Positions 1-8,156 of a stretch of 64,000 nucleotides of DNA are shown in pieces. How positions within the stretch are numbered: the first letter of the stretch is position 1; each line of letters opens with the position of its first letter. The stretch lies in the NCBI GenBank assembly GCA_049334165.1, contig JBEGHD010000018.1; one strand, written 5' to 3'. Source of the DNA: JBEGHD01 sp049334165 (GTDB lineage Bacteria > Bacteroidota > Bacteroidia > Flavobacteriales_D > Sanyastnellaceae). Below the pieces are notes generated by a model. The model made no database searches. It had not been told where the DNA came from and was given only the letters and a program-made list of their open reading frames with translations. The translations under genes were made by a program, and so were the position numbers.

Positions 1-365
1 TAATCCACATTCTAAGAAGAATACTCCGAGCTTGCTCGGGGTTGAAGCAAATGAAAAAAGCCTCAAAGCGAGCGACAGCGAGTGATGGCTTTTGTATGAT
101 CACCTCCCCCTACAGGGTCACCGCAGGTAATCCGTTTTAAGCATCAGCTCCGAGCTTGCTCGAGGCTGAAGCAAATGAAAAAAGCCTCAGAGCGAGCGAC
201 AGCGAGTGATGGCTTTTGTATGATCACCTCCCCCTACAGGGTCACCGCAGGTAATCCACATTCTAAGAAGAATACTCCGAGCTTGCTCGAGGTTGAAGCA
301 AATGAAAAAGGCCTCAAAGCGAGTGATGGCTTTTAGTTTGATCTTCTCTCACATCAGGTCTCAGG
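1..365. repeat. Three tandem ~114-127 bp intergenic repeats
   Basis: Units lie at 1-127, 128-251 and 252-365, each beginning TAATCC and ending in GCAGG or CAGG. Each carries two hairpin-prone parts: a perfect inverted repeat CCGAGC-TT-GCTCGG (weaker in later units), and AAAAGCC...GGCTTTT flanking an AGCGAG-rich core, which resembles an intrinsic terminator. Unit 3 is the most diverged and lacks the central AGCGACAGCG segment. The array may continue left of the window. No coding potential is apparent. It could be a tandem terminator block or a repeated mobile palindromic element; the sequence does not decide. Confidence 0.85.
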
Positions 366-614
366 TAATCTACTCAAAACACCCGGATAGCTAAAAATTT
401 AATCCTCAACAGGATGCATGGTTTGAGGTGGCCTCCGTGAATTTGTAGTTTTCAGTATTTCTTCCAAACGGCCTCGGTAATCGATCAATTTGTAGAAACT
501 ATAGATGAATTACAGTTTTCTGTAGTTTGAACCATTTATTTTTCTTACCTTCACGTCTGAAAATCAGAGATGTATTTTCAATATACCTTAATTAACCAAC
601 CAAATACTTAAATT
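366..614. other. Leader region of the Cys-rich protein gene
   Basis: AT-rich gap between the tandem repeats and the gene at 615. It holds a small hairpin ACAG-TTTT-CTGT near 512-523 and a weak promoter-like pair (TTTG at 526-529, TACCTTC at 546-552), about 60 bp before the start codon. No gene is visible. Confidence 0.4.
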
Positions 615-2189
615 ATGAATTTGACTATTACTCTATTTCGCCATTCCTGGCGATTAGCACTACTTTGTTGTAGCTTTCTTGTTTTCGCTTCTTCTGATGC
701 TTATTCACAGGCTGGCTGTACGGATACAAACGCATGTAATTACGATCCCGGGGCTGTCACTGATGATGGTTCTTGCGAATATACAGGGTACTTTATCCCA
801 CTTGAAGTTGGGGCAGGTCCGGCAATTCAGGCGTGTTCTGCACCAAGTGGTTACTATCTGCCCGATCAAGATTGTGTGAGCTCTGTGATTGAAAATGATC
901 CTTACTGTCTAGATACCGAATGGGATAGCTTTTGTGAAGATGCCTACAACGATTGTCTGGGATGTGAAGTTCCTTCCTGGTTTATTCCTATCGATATTTC
1001 AGACCTGAGCGAACCAGTACTCGAAGCATGTTCAAGTGCAGGTGATAATTATTATGCTCCAGACAATCAGGAATGTGTGGAGTCCGTAATAGCTGCAGAT
1101 GGATACTGTACTGCTACTGATTGGGATGAACTTTGCCAGGGTGATTTTAACGACTGCATTGGCTGTTCAGAGCCAGCCTGGTTTATCCCTGTTGAAATAA
1201 ATGGCGGCCCAGCACAGTTTGCTTGCTCGGCACCAGCAGGCTATTGGCAACCGGATCAGGAATGTGCTATTGAAGTTATTGCAAGCGATCCGGTATGTGT
1301 CGAAACTTCCTGGGATTTTATATGTAACGCAGCATACAACTCGTGTCTTGGATGTGAAAGTGGAGCTGCTTGGTTCATTCCAATAGTAGCGGACAACTCA
1401 CTAACGCCTCAATACGACTGTTCCGGTGAAGTTGTAAGTGGCTACTGGCAGCCTGATCAGGCTTGTGTAGTTGAAGTGATTCTTAACGATTCCTGGTGTT
1501 TGAATATAGGCTGGGATGCAGCTTGCCAAAGTGCTCTGGAAACCTGTTTGGGCTGTGACGATGGAGCGTGGTTCATCCCGGTTGAAGTTTCCAGCGGACC
1601 TGCAGTTTTCGGCTGCTCGGGAGATGCTCCAGGTGGATATTGGGAGCCTGATCAGGAGTGTGTCACTCAAGAAATTGCAAACGATTCTTATTGCCTTTAC
1701 ACTTCCTGGGACCTTCTTTGTCAAAATGGATATAATACCTGCGCTTACGGTTGCTCGAACGCTCAATGGTATATCCCTTCTGAACTGGGTTCAGGTCAGC
1801 CTGCAATACTCGACTGTTCTGCTCCTGCCGGTTATGAGGTTGCTGAAAGTCAGGCGTGTGTGATTGCTGAAATAGCGCAGGATGATTTTTGTGTTGAAGT
1901 AAACTGGGATTCACTTTGCCAAAGCGGATATGACGCTTGTACGAATGGATGTACTTACGCATTTGCTTGTAACTACGATCCACAAGCTATTTATGATGAC
2001 GGCAGTTGTGGTGAACCTGGCTGTACAGATTCTTCAGCTCTGAATTATAATCCAGATGCCGCTTGCGATGACGATTCTTGCGTTTATGGCGGAGAGCCTG
2101 CTTGTCCCGGAGATTTTGACGGTAACTCGGTTGTTGCCACTCCAGATTTGTTAACATTCCTCGGATTGTTTGGCTCTACCTGCCCCTAA
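615..2189 (+). CDS. Secreted Cys-rich six-repeat protein with dockerin-like C-terminus
   Basis: 524 residues with an N-terminal signal peptide (cleavage likely after residue 32, ...DAYSQ). A Cys-rich motif GCTDTNACNYDP...DDGSC follows, then six ~66-residue repeats starting W/Y-F/Y-IP and containing PDQ-CV, YC, WD..C and YN-C-GC. Two more GCT...DDGSC-type motifs come near the end. The last ~25 residues (CPGDFDGN...DLLTFLGLFG) look like half a dockerin/EF-hand calcium loop. I see no standard type IX sorting domain. The regular cysteines suggest disulphide-bonded extracellular modules. Function is unknown; a surface or secreted structural or binding protein is inferred. A strong terminator follows. 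Confidence 0.8.
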   Translation: MNLTITLFRHSWRLALLCCSFLVFASSDAYSQAGCTDTNACNYDPGAVTDDGSCEYTGYFIPLEVGAGPAIQACSAPSGYYLPDQDCVSSVIENDPYCLDTEWDSFCEDAYNDCLGCEVPSWFIPIDISDLSEPVLEACSSAGDNYYAPDNQECVESVIAADGYCTATDWDELCQGDFNDCIGCSEPAWFIPVEINGGPAQFACSAPAGYWQPDQECAIEVIASDPVCVETSWDFICNAAYNSCLGCESGAAWFIPIVADNSLTPQYDCSGEVVSGYWQPDQACVVEVILNDSWCLNIGWDAACQSALETCLGCDDGAWFIPVEVSSGPAVFGCSGDAPGGYWEPDQECVTQEIANDSYCLYTSWDLLCQNGYNTCAYGCSNAQWYIPSELGSGQPAILDCSAPAGYEVAESQACVIAEIAQDDFCVEVNWDSLCQSGYDACTNGCTYAFACNYDPQAIYDDGSCGEPGCTDSSALNYNPDAACDDDSCVYGGEPACPGDFDGNSVVATPDLLTFLGLFGSTCP

Positions 2190-2225
2190 TTCCAACTTCT
2201 CAAAACACTAGATTTTGATTTTGCC

Positions 2226-2263
2226 AAAAGGCCGCTTTCGATTCTTCGAATGCGGCCTTTTTT
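2226..2263 (+). terminator. Intrinsic terminator of the Cys-rich protein gene
   Basis: The 10-base arm AAAAGGCCGC (2226-2235) pairs with GCGGCC plus a following T-run (2252-2263). The stem is GC-rich and the tail is uracil-rich. Confidence 0.85.
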
Positions 2264-2325
2264 GGTTTCATATCCTCTGGGGTTCAATTTTCAACTATTC
2301 TGAGATCAACTAAATAGTCTTTTAT

Positions 2326-2333
2326 TAGATTTG
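2326..2333 (+). promoter_or_regulatory. -7 promoter element (TAnnTTTG) of the receiver-Crp gene
   Basis: TAGATTTG matches the Bacteroidota -7 consensus exactly and lies 46 bp before the ATG at 2379. It overlaps an in-frame TTG at 2331, so that TTG cannot be the start codon. No clear -33 element is seen. Confidence 0.55.
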
Positions 2334-2378
2334 CTAGGGTCCGATAGGGCTGAGAATAGCAACGCAAAATTAAAGTCA

Positions 2379-3446
2379 ATGACCAAGATCTTACTCATAG
2401 AAGACAACATCGATATTTTGGAGAACACATCCGAAATCCTGGAACTCGCAGGTTACGAGGTTGAAACTGCGGAGAATGGAATGCGGGGAGTGGAAAAAGC
2501 CAAGGCCAATGACTTTGATCTCATAATTTGCGATATCATGATGCCAGAGTTGGATGGTTATGGTGTTTTGCACATTCTCTCAAAAGATCCAAAAACATCG
2601 CTGGTTCCTTTCATTTTTCTCACTGCAAAATCCGAAACCATTGATTTTCGCAAGGGAATGAGCCTGGGAGCCGATGACTATCTGACCAAGCCTTTTGAAA
2701 AGACCGACCTGATGGACGCGATTGAAATGCGACTGGACAAGACAAGGAAATTGCAGAGTAAAGGCAGTACCGGTGGAAAAGAGCAAGTAGATAATTTTAT
2801 TAAGGAAGTTGAAAAAGAACTTTCTCTTGAAGATCTGATCAACGACCGCAATACCAAGTCGTTTAAGAAGAAGGACATTGTTTATCGCCAGGGCGAATAC
2901 CCACATGCGCTACTTTACATCAAAAGTGGCACAATCAAATTGTCGCGAAACAATGAATATGGCAAAGAGTTTATCGTTCAGCTGAGCGGTGAGGGGGAGT
3001 TCCTGGGGTACCTGGCACTATTGGAAAATGGGCCGTACACAGAGGATGCTGTGGCGATGGAAGATGCCGAAATTGCGATGATTTCAGTTGAAGATTTTAG
3101 AAAGCTTATGCACTCTAATCGTGAGGTAACGAATAGCTTCATTAGAATCCTTTCAAAAAATGTTTTGGAACACGAACAGCGCCTACTAAAACTTGCGTAC
3201 GGAAATGTTAGAGAGAGAGTGGCCGGAGTGATTCACAATCTTTATCAGAGGTATGGTGAGGACAATGACCGGATTGGCTTAAACATTTCTCGAGAAGAAC
3301 TGGCCGGCTATGCAGGCATCGCTACGGAGTCGTTGATTAGGACTCTGTCTGATTTGCGATCGGATAAAATAATTGGAAATGACGGAAAACACATCACGGT
3401 TACCAACCCAGCCAGGCTGAAAAGCATTGCAGAAGGAGGGATTTAA
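2379..3446 (+). CDS. Receiver-Crp/FNR fusion transcription regulator
   Basis: 355 residues. Residues 1-120 are a CheY-like receiver with acidic pocket E8/D9, phosphoacceptor D52 (ICDIMMP) and the conserved Lys in TKPFEK. Residues ~150-260 are a cyclic-nucleotide-binding-like fold (KKDIVYRQGEYPHALLYIKSG). The end is a Crp-type winged helix-turn-helix (SREELAGYAGIATESLIRTLSDL) that keeps the Glu and Arg which contact the TGA core in CRP and FNR. The only cysteine I see is C51, next to D52, so there is no FNR-type iron-sulphur cluster; the input is probably phosphorylation. The start was placed at ATG 2379 because the upstream TTG lies inside the promoter. It is the natural candidate regulator for the TGA-N6-TCA boxes at 4719, 6170 and 9992. 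Confidence 0.9.
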   Translation: MTKILLIEDNIDILENTSEILELAGYEVETAENGMRGVEKAKANDFDLIICDIMMPELDGYGVLHILSKDPKTSLVPFIFLTAKSETIDFRKGMSLGADDYLTKPFEKTDLMDAIEMRLDKTRKLQSKGSTGGKEQVDNFIKEVEKELSLEDLINDRNTKSFKKKDIVYRQGEYPHALLYIKSGTIKLSRNNEYGKEFIVQLSGEGEFLGYLALLENGPYTEDAVAMEDAEIAMISVEDFRKLMHSNREVTNSFIRILSKNVLEHEQRLLKLAYGNVRERVAGVIHNLYQRYGEDNDRIGLNISREELAGYAGIATESLIRTLSDLRSDKIIGNDGKHITVTNPARLKSIAEGGI

Positions 3447-3450
3447 AAAT

Positions 3451-4275
3451 TTAAACCTCAGTGAGAACCAGAATTGGATAATCTGCCAGAAAGCTCAATT
3501 TCTTAGTTACACTTTCTCTGAAGAGCCTCTCAATTAGAGAATATTTTTTAGTTGTGAGAACTAGCAAATCTCGATCTCTTTTGCGCATATATTGATCGAT
3601 GCCTTCTGCCGCACTTCCACTCACCACACTGTGAAAGCTCATGTCGCCAATTCTCCACTTGTTGTTTACCAGGGTTTGAATGGCTTCGTATTCTGCAACA
3701 GACTCAGGGTTTTGGAGTGACTCGCCAACGTTGAGTATATCGAGCCCTGGCTCGAAGGGAGCAATTAAATCAAGCATTTTGTCGATAGAAGCTTCCCTGA
3801 AATTCTTGAAGTCTGTAGCAAAAACTGCATGCCTTAGCGGGATAAATTCACTCTCCTCAGGTACGATTAAGACCGGAGTGCTAGACCTCCTTATTAGATT
3901 GTAAGTGTGAGTACCAAAATAAAGTTGGTTTGCATATTCAGCGCTGTTAGTACCCATTATCACCAGGTCAAAGTTGTTTGAATCAGCGTAGTTGGCAAGG
4001 TCTGTTTCCAGCGAGAGGTCTTCGTTTTGAATGACAGCACTGCAGCTAATTTTAAAAGTGTTTTCGACTTCATCGCAATATCTTTCAAGCCTTTCGAAAG
4101 CTTTTTGAAAAGAGTCCTTATCGTCAAATGCACTGAGGATGAGCTCACCAATATTGGGTGCCAGTGAAACATGAACAAGCTGAACCTCGGAGTTGGTCGC
4201 TCTTGCAAATTTTGCAGCATATTCCATGGCGTTGTTTGCAGCTTTCGAAAAATCTACGGGACAAAGGATTTTCAT
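3451..4275 (-). CDS. Universal stress protein, tandem UspA domains
   Basis: 274 residues with two UspA-like domains (about 1-140 and 145-274). The first begins MKILCPVDFSKAANNAMEYAAKFA and has the GTNSAEYANQLYFGTHTYNLIRRSSTPVLIV end typical of the family. The second is more diverged and ends in FLADYPILVLTEV. Usp proteins are cytoplasmic nucleotide-binding proteins induced by stress or energy limitation; no catalytic role can be read here. It lies 13 bp after the receiver gene on the same strand and is probably co-transcribed from the Crp/FNR-type box at 4719. Its 3' end is 4 bp from the end of the convergent receiver-Crp gene. Confidence 0.9.
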   Translation of the reverse strand: MKILCPVDFSKAANNAMEYAAKFARATNSEVQLVHVSLAPNIGELILSAFDDKDSFQKAFERLERYCDEVENTFKISCSAVIQNEDLSLETDLANYADSNNFDLVIMGTNSAEYANQLYFGTHTYNLIRRSSTPVLIVPEESEFIPLRHAVFATDFKNFREASIDKMLDLIAPFEPGLDILNVGESLQNPESVAEYEAIQTLVNNKWRIGDMSFHSVVSGSAAEGIDQYMRKRDRDLLVLTTKKYSLIERLFRESVTKKLSFLADYPILVLTEV

Positions 4276-4288
4276 GGTCTTCTACTTT

Positions 4289-4678
4289 TTAGTTTTGAAA
4301 TTCCTGAAGATCACCCCCAAGGCCTCCCTCGATCACCTCCATAAGCTCCTCATGAGTGAATGGTTTACGCAGGTAACTCACAGCACTGGCAATTTCATCA
4401 TTCATTGCCGATTGAATAGAAGAATGCGCAGAGAAGAAAACTACAGGGATTTCACTGGTTGCCCGGTTGTCCCGGAGCTTCTCAAGCATAATTATTCCGT
4501 TGGTCTCTGGCATGGTAATATCACACAGGATGAGGTCGGGCTTGCGTAACATAGCAACCTCATAGCCCAGCGAACCGTTCTCTGCAGAGAGCACCTCATA
4601 ACCGCTGATCTCGAGCATTTCTATGGTGTTCTCGCGAACGTAGCGGTCATCTTCTACGACTAAAATTACCTTCTTCAT
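4289..4678 (-). CDS. Single-domain response regulator (CheY-like)
   Basis: 129 residues, only a receiver domain: acidic pocket E9/D10/D11, phosphoacceptor D53 (LILCDITMP), the Ser/Thr region VVFFSAHS and the conserved Lys in LRKPF. With no output domain it must act by protein contact or in a phosphorelay. Start chosen at ATG 4678; a longer reading frame to 4726 would run across the promoter and operator at 4688-4730. It is followed 13 bp later by a UspA gene, and the PAS histidine kinase gene lies just upstream on the same strand (4843-5994), so that kinase is the likeliest partner (inference). Confidence 0.9.
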   Translation of the reverse strand: MKKVILVVEDDRYVRENTIEMLEISGYEVLSAENGSLGYEVAMLRKPDLILCDITMPETNGIIMLEKLRDNRATSEIPVVFFSAHSSIQSAMNDEIASAVSYLRKPFTHEELMEVIEGGLGGDLQEFQN

Positions 4679-4687
4679 TCTAGCAAG

Positions 4688-4730
4688 CGAAGATACTGGG
4701 GCAGTTCTCCTTAAAATATGACACAAGTCA
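4688..4730 (-). promoter_or_regulatory. Crp/FNR-type operator plus -7 element, receiver-uspA operon
   Basis: TGAC-ACAA-GTCA at 4719-4730 is a perfect dyad with core TGA-N6-TCA. On the minus strand TATCTTCG (4688-4695) is one base off TAnnTTTG. The box centre (4724.5) is 29.5 bp from the first base of the -7 element, which puts it near -42 relative to the predicted start, the class II activator position. The same spacing occurs at the second uspA and at hemN. Confidence 0.65.
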
Positions 4731-4842
4731 GGGTGCTAGAATTTTTTGATCAGTTAGATGGAGGAAATAGGAGTAAAAGATTCTGATATACAGGTTTTTA
4801 CTGTGGTGTCTTACTATGAAGAATCCTTGAGTGATCTTACTC

Positions 4843-5994
4843 TTATTCCTGGCAGAGCAAAACTTTAAAAGTGGTCCCTTCTTCGGGCTTACTTTCGAAT
4901 GTCACTTTTCCATTCATGAGCTCTGCGTAATGCTTTACGATATTCAGGCCAAGTCCTGTTCCCTGTATTCCCTCGGTATTGTTGGCTCGGAAAAACTTCT
5001 CAAAAAGGTGCTTTTGTTCATTTTCGGGAATACCAATTCCGTGGTCTTTCACCTCGATGGTGACTTTTTTCTTTTCTACAGAGGTATACACTTCAACGTT
5101 GCTGTTTGGACGTGAATACTTAATGGCGTTCGAGAGTAAATTATGTAGAATATTCCGCGTCATTTTTGGGTCGAGCTCCACGGTAGTGAGACCCTGATGA
5201 TCGTAAACCAAAGACTGGCCCGACTGAGCAGTAGTTCTGGCCTCGTCCACACATTCATTTACAAGCTCTTCGAGGTTGAATGACTTTTCTTCCTTGACCA
5301 TTTTACCCTGCTGAAGTTTTTCCAGTGACAGAAAGTCGTTGAGGATATCTGTGAGATTTCGCACCGATTTCTTAATCCTGTGAACATGCCGGTCTCGCTT
5401 GTCTTGCTGCTCGGTCTCTGTGTAACGCTCAATGAGAGAAACCGATGACATAATAACGCTGAGTGGAGTACGAAATTCGTGAGAGGCTGTGGAGACAAAC
5501 CGCGATTTTAGCTCGTTCATTTCTTTTTCTCTGCCAAGAGCTTCTGAGAGCTCAGTGGTTCTCTCGCTCACTCGAAGTTCTAGTTGTTCATTAAGCTGCC
5601 TGAGCGCTTCTTCGGTTTTTTTTCTTTCGGTGATATCGGAGACAAATGCAACGGCCCTTTTCTGCCCTTTAATCTCGTAATGTCCAAGACTGATTTCTAC
5701 CGGAAACTCCTGGCCATTCTTTCTTACGGCTTTTAAGTCCAGTCCAATTCCCATCGCACGGGCATGCGGATTTAGGAAGTAGTTTTCCCGGTGACCTTCG
5801 TGCTTCGCCTTTAAATTTTTGGGTAAGAGGATTTCCATTTTTTCACCGAGAAGTTCTTTTTGGCTATAACCAAAAATCTCCTGGGCATTGGGGTTGATCA
5901 TGTTGATTTCCCCTTTTTCATCTACCACAACAATCCCAATAGTGGCATACTTAAAAACTGCTTCAAATCCTATTTCGCTTTCCAATGATGACAT
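4843..5994 (-). CDS. PAS-domain sensor histidine kinase, soluble
   Basis: 383 residues with no membrane segment. A PAS/PAC domain (about 10-125, ending VSDITERKKTEEAL) leads into a coiled coil. HisKA follows with phospho-acceptor H172 (STASHEFRTPLSV), then an HATPase domain with N box (HNLLSNAIKYS), G1 (KDHGIGIP) and G2 (GTGLGLNIVKHY). The PAS domain could bind a cofactor such as haem or flavin, but no diagnostic residue can be claimed. It is one of only two histidine kinases in the window and sits between the receiver gene and the second uspA, so it probably feeds the receiver (4289-4678), the receiver-Crp regulator, or both. The cytoplasmic location suggests sensing of redox or metabolic state. 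Confidence 0.9.
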   Translation of the reverse strand: MSSLESEIGFEAVFKYATIGIVVVDEKGEINMINPNAQEIFGYSQKELLGEKMEILLPKNLKAKHEGHRENYFLNPHARAMGIGLDLKAVRKNGQEFPVEISLGHYEIKGQKRAVAFVSDITERKKTEEALRQLNEQLELRVSERTTELSEALGREKEMNELKSRFVSTASHEFRTPLSVIMSSVSLIERYTETEQQDKRDRHVHRIKKSVRNLTDILNDFLSLEKLQQGKMVKEEKSFNLEELVNECVDEARTTAQSGQSLVYDHQGLTTVELDPKMTRNILHNLLSNAIKYSRPNSNVEVYTSVEKKKVTIEVKDHGIGIPENEQKHLFEKFFRANNTEGIQGTGLGLNIVKHYAELMNGKVTFESKPEEGTTFKVLLCQE

Positions 5995-6169
5995 TGTTAA
6001 TGAGGGAGCTTTCGATTTTGTTTCAGCAGATAAAATTATAAAAACAGGCGAGAGAGCGGTGGATTTTGCACATCAAATCTTCATGAGTTCTTCATTTTGA
6101 AGTAGGCAAAAGTTGAAAGAGAAAACTTATCTTGGCTCAGGTCAAATTGAGTCAACTCAGTGACGGAAC

Positions 6170-6212
6170 TGACAAGGCTCATGTGAGGAAAATGTATTTT
6201 AAATCACTTTTG
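6170..6212 (+). promoter_or_regulatory. Crp/FNR-type operator plus -7 element, second uspA
   Basis: TGAC-AAGG-CTCA (6170-6181) keeps the TGA-N6-TCA core with one mismatch to the full TGAC-N4-GTCA dyad. CACTTTTG (6205-6212) is one base off TAnnTTTG. The box centre to -7 distance is 29.5 bp, identical to the receiver-uspA and hemN promoters. A second degenerate dyad TTGGC-TCAG-GTCAA lies upstream at 6132-6145. Confidence 0.6.
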
Positions 6213-6238
6213 TAAAACACAATGAAAACCAAACAGAC

Positions 6239-7093
6239 ATGAAATTTTTAGTTGCTACCGATTTCTCTGAGAACAGTAATAAGGCTGTAGAGTATGCTGC
6301 GAGCATGGCACATGTTCTCGGTGCAAAAATCACTTTGGTTCACGCCTGGCAAGTGATGCCAGTGGGGGCAGGAATCGAAGAAGTAGGCATGACCCAGAAC
6401 ATTGAAACCATGGAGCGTGAGTCGAAGGAGATACTTCAAAAGACCGTGGACGATTTTGGTAAAAAATACCCTGTTTTTGAGCGAACCATTTCCCAGCAAG
6501 GGTTTCCTGCTGAAGTACTTGAAGAGATTTACAAGAATATTGAACCGGATCTGGTAGTTGCTGGTCGCAAGGGGCAGGGCGCGGTGAGTCGCGCTATTTT
6601 TGGTAGTGTTTCTTCGCGCCTGGTCGAGTCGGACCTAAGACCCTTGCTTGTGATTCCCGAAGGGGCTGAAATCAATGAAATGAAAGAGGTTTTGTTCCTT
6701 TCTGACTTTTACGATTCGGATGTGGCCAACCTAAAGACACTCGTGAGTTTTTTAAAGCCGCGCAACGCCAAAATCAATGTGATGCATTTCCACACTAGCG
6801 AGCACGACAAGGAAGTAGATCAGGATTTCTTCAAGCACTTTAGTGGAGTAATAAAGGATCGAATCGATTACGATAATTTCGAGTTTAAAATGGAAGACAG
6901 CGATGACTTACACGACTCGCTGGACGAAGTGATAAAATCCAGAAAAATTCAAATGCTTTGTATCGCCAGCATGCACCGATCCTTTTGGCAGCAGCTGGTA
7001 GATCCTAGTCTCACCAAGCACTTGCTCAAAAAAATTGATTTGCCCGTTATGATATTTGATGCTCATAGCGATAATCTTGAAGACCTTTTCTAG
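6239..7093 (+). CDS. Universal stress protein, tandem UspA domains
   Basis: 284 residues. The first UspA domain (1-~145) is well conserved: MKFLVATDFSENSNKAVEYAASMA at the start and the nucleotide-binding GRKGQGAVSRAIFGSVSSRLVE near its end, similar to ATP-binding Usp proteins (G-x2-G-x9-G-S/T). The second domain (~145-284) is degenerate and lacks this motif. The protein is cytoplasmic. It is a paralogue of the product of 3451-4275. Its own promoter carries the shared Crp/FNR-type box, and a strong terminator follows at 7126, so it is a single-gene unit. Confidence 0.9.
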   Translation: MKFLVATDFSENSNKAVEYAASMAHVLGAKITLVHAWQVMPVGAGIEEVGMTQNIETMERESKEILQKTVDDFGKKYPVFERTISQQGFPAEVLEEIYKNIEPDLVVAGRKGQGAVSRAIFGSVSSRLVESDLRPLLVIPEGAEINEMKEVLFLSDFYDSDVANLKTLVSFLKPRNAKINVMHFHTSEHDKEVDQDFFKHFSGVIKDRIDYDNFEFKMEDSDDLHDSLDEVIKSRKIQMLCIASMHRSFWQQLVDPSLTKHLLKKIDLPVMIFDAHSDNLEDLF

Positions 7094-7125
7094 ATAGTTT
7101 AATTTTCGGTTTTTATATAGTGACT

Positions 7126-7163
7126 AAAGCTGTCGTGGTCCGTTGTGGTCGCGACAGCTTTTT
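7126..7163 (+). terminator. Intrinsic terminator after the second uspA
   Basis: AAAGCTGTCG (7126-7135) pairs with CGACAGCTTT (7152-7161), followed by more T. The loop is 16 nt. Confidence 0.85.
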
Positions 7164-7274
7164 CGTTTTCTTCATTTTAAGGTGATTAAAGCCAGTTGAT
7201 TAGCTGTTTAATGTCATGGCTTTTTTTGGTTTTTTGTCAGACTTTTAACGGTGAAACCAAAAAACAACTGAGAA

Positions 7275-8045
7275 ATGAAAAGATTAGAAAATAAAGTTGC
7301 AGTAATCACCGGAGCAGCTCTGGGAATAGGGCGCGAAACCGCTATCACATTTGCAAGAGAAGGTGCCAAAGTTGCCATCACTGATGTGCTGGAATCCGAG
7401 AGTAGAGACCTTAAAAAGGAAATTGAAGGAAAAGGAGGAACTGCAGAGTTTTGGAAACTGGATGTGGCCAAAAAGGACGAAGTAAAAAAAGTGATGCAAT
7501 CTGTTTACGACAAGTGGGGATCGATTGATGTATTGGTAAACAATGCCGGAATTGGAGGGGCCAATGTGCCTACCCATGAGCTTGCTGATGAAGATTGGCA
7601 AAAGGTGCTGGACGTAAATGTGTCCGGAGTCTTCTACTGCAGCAAGTACGTCATTCCGTTTATGAAAAAGCAAAAGAAAGGAAGCATCATCAACCTTTCT
7701 TCGATCTATGGAATTGTGAGTGCTCCTGACGTACCGGCTTATCACGCCTCAAAAGGTGCGGTGAGGAGCATGTCTAAAACGGACGCCTTACTTTATGCGA
7801 CTGATGGAATTCGGGTCAATTCCGTTCACCCTGGATTCATCGACACACCCATGGTTCAGAATCACCTCGAGTCTATGGGGGAGCACAAGGAGGAAGCAAG
7901 ACAAGCACTGATTTCACTTCACCCACTTGGTCACCTGGGTGAGGCTGCGGACATCGCCAACGGAATTTTGTACCTCGCCAGCGATGAGTCAAAATTTGTT
8001 ACTGGTTCTGAGCTGGTGATTGATGGCGGCTACACTGCAAGGTAA
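7275..8045 (+). CDS. SDR-family NAD(P)-dependent oxidoreductase
   Basis: 256 residues, a classical short-chain dehydrogenase. The cofactor motif TGAALGIG is at 12-19, NNAG near 89-92, catalytic Ser in LSSIYG (S143), and the YxxxK pair in YHASK (Y156, K160). D37 at the end of beta-2 (AITDVLE) suggests NAD(H) rather than NADP(H) preference. The C-terminal SELVIDGGYTAR is typical of FabG-like SDRs. The substrate cannot be read from the sequence. It stands alone between two terminators, next to the stress/low-oxygen genes but without the shared TGA-N6-TCA box. Confidence 0.9.
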   Translation: MKRLENKVAVITGAALGIGRETAITFAREGAKVAITDVLESESRDLKKEIEGKGGTAEFWKLDVAKKDEVKKVMQSVYDKWGSIDVLVNNAGIGGANVPTHELADEDWQKVLDVNVSGVFYCSKYVIPFMKKQKKGSIINLSSIYGIVSAPDVPAYHASKGAVRSMSKTDALLYATDGIRVNSVHPGFIDTPMVQNHLESMGEHKEEARQALISLHPLGHLGEAADIANGILYLASDESKFVTGSELVIDGGYTAR

Positions 8046-8067
8046 GCTGCTCTTTACAATTCAGTTA

Positions 8068-8112
8068 AAAACCCGATTGTGGAATTTCTAATCGAATTCC
8101 TGATCGGGTTTA
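8068..8112 (+). terminator. Intrinsic terminator after the SDR gene
   Basis: AAACCCGAT (about 8069-8077) pairs with ATCGGGTTT (8103-8111), followed by ATTTCTG. The 25-nt loop contains a smaller GGAATTTC/GAATTCC pairing. Confidence 0.7.
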
Positions 8113-8156
8113 TTTCTGTTTTTTACCTTTAACAAAACACCAAAACATAATAGGCT

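Noticed and set aside
1..365. CRISPR array at the left edge
   Set aside because: Units are ~120 bp with no spacer-like variable segments, and differences among copies are point changes or one internal deletion.
1401..1983. Antisense frames of 121 and 106 residues within the Cys-rich gene
   Set aside because: They mirror the repeat periodicity of the real gene and lack any protein signature.
6132..6145. TTGGC-TCAG-GTCAA as the main Crp/FNR box of the second uspA
   Set aside because: It lacks the TGA half on the left arm and is not at the conserved 29.5-bp distance; the box at 6170-6181 is better.
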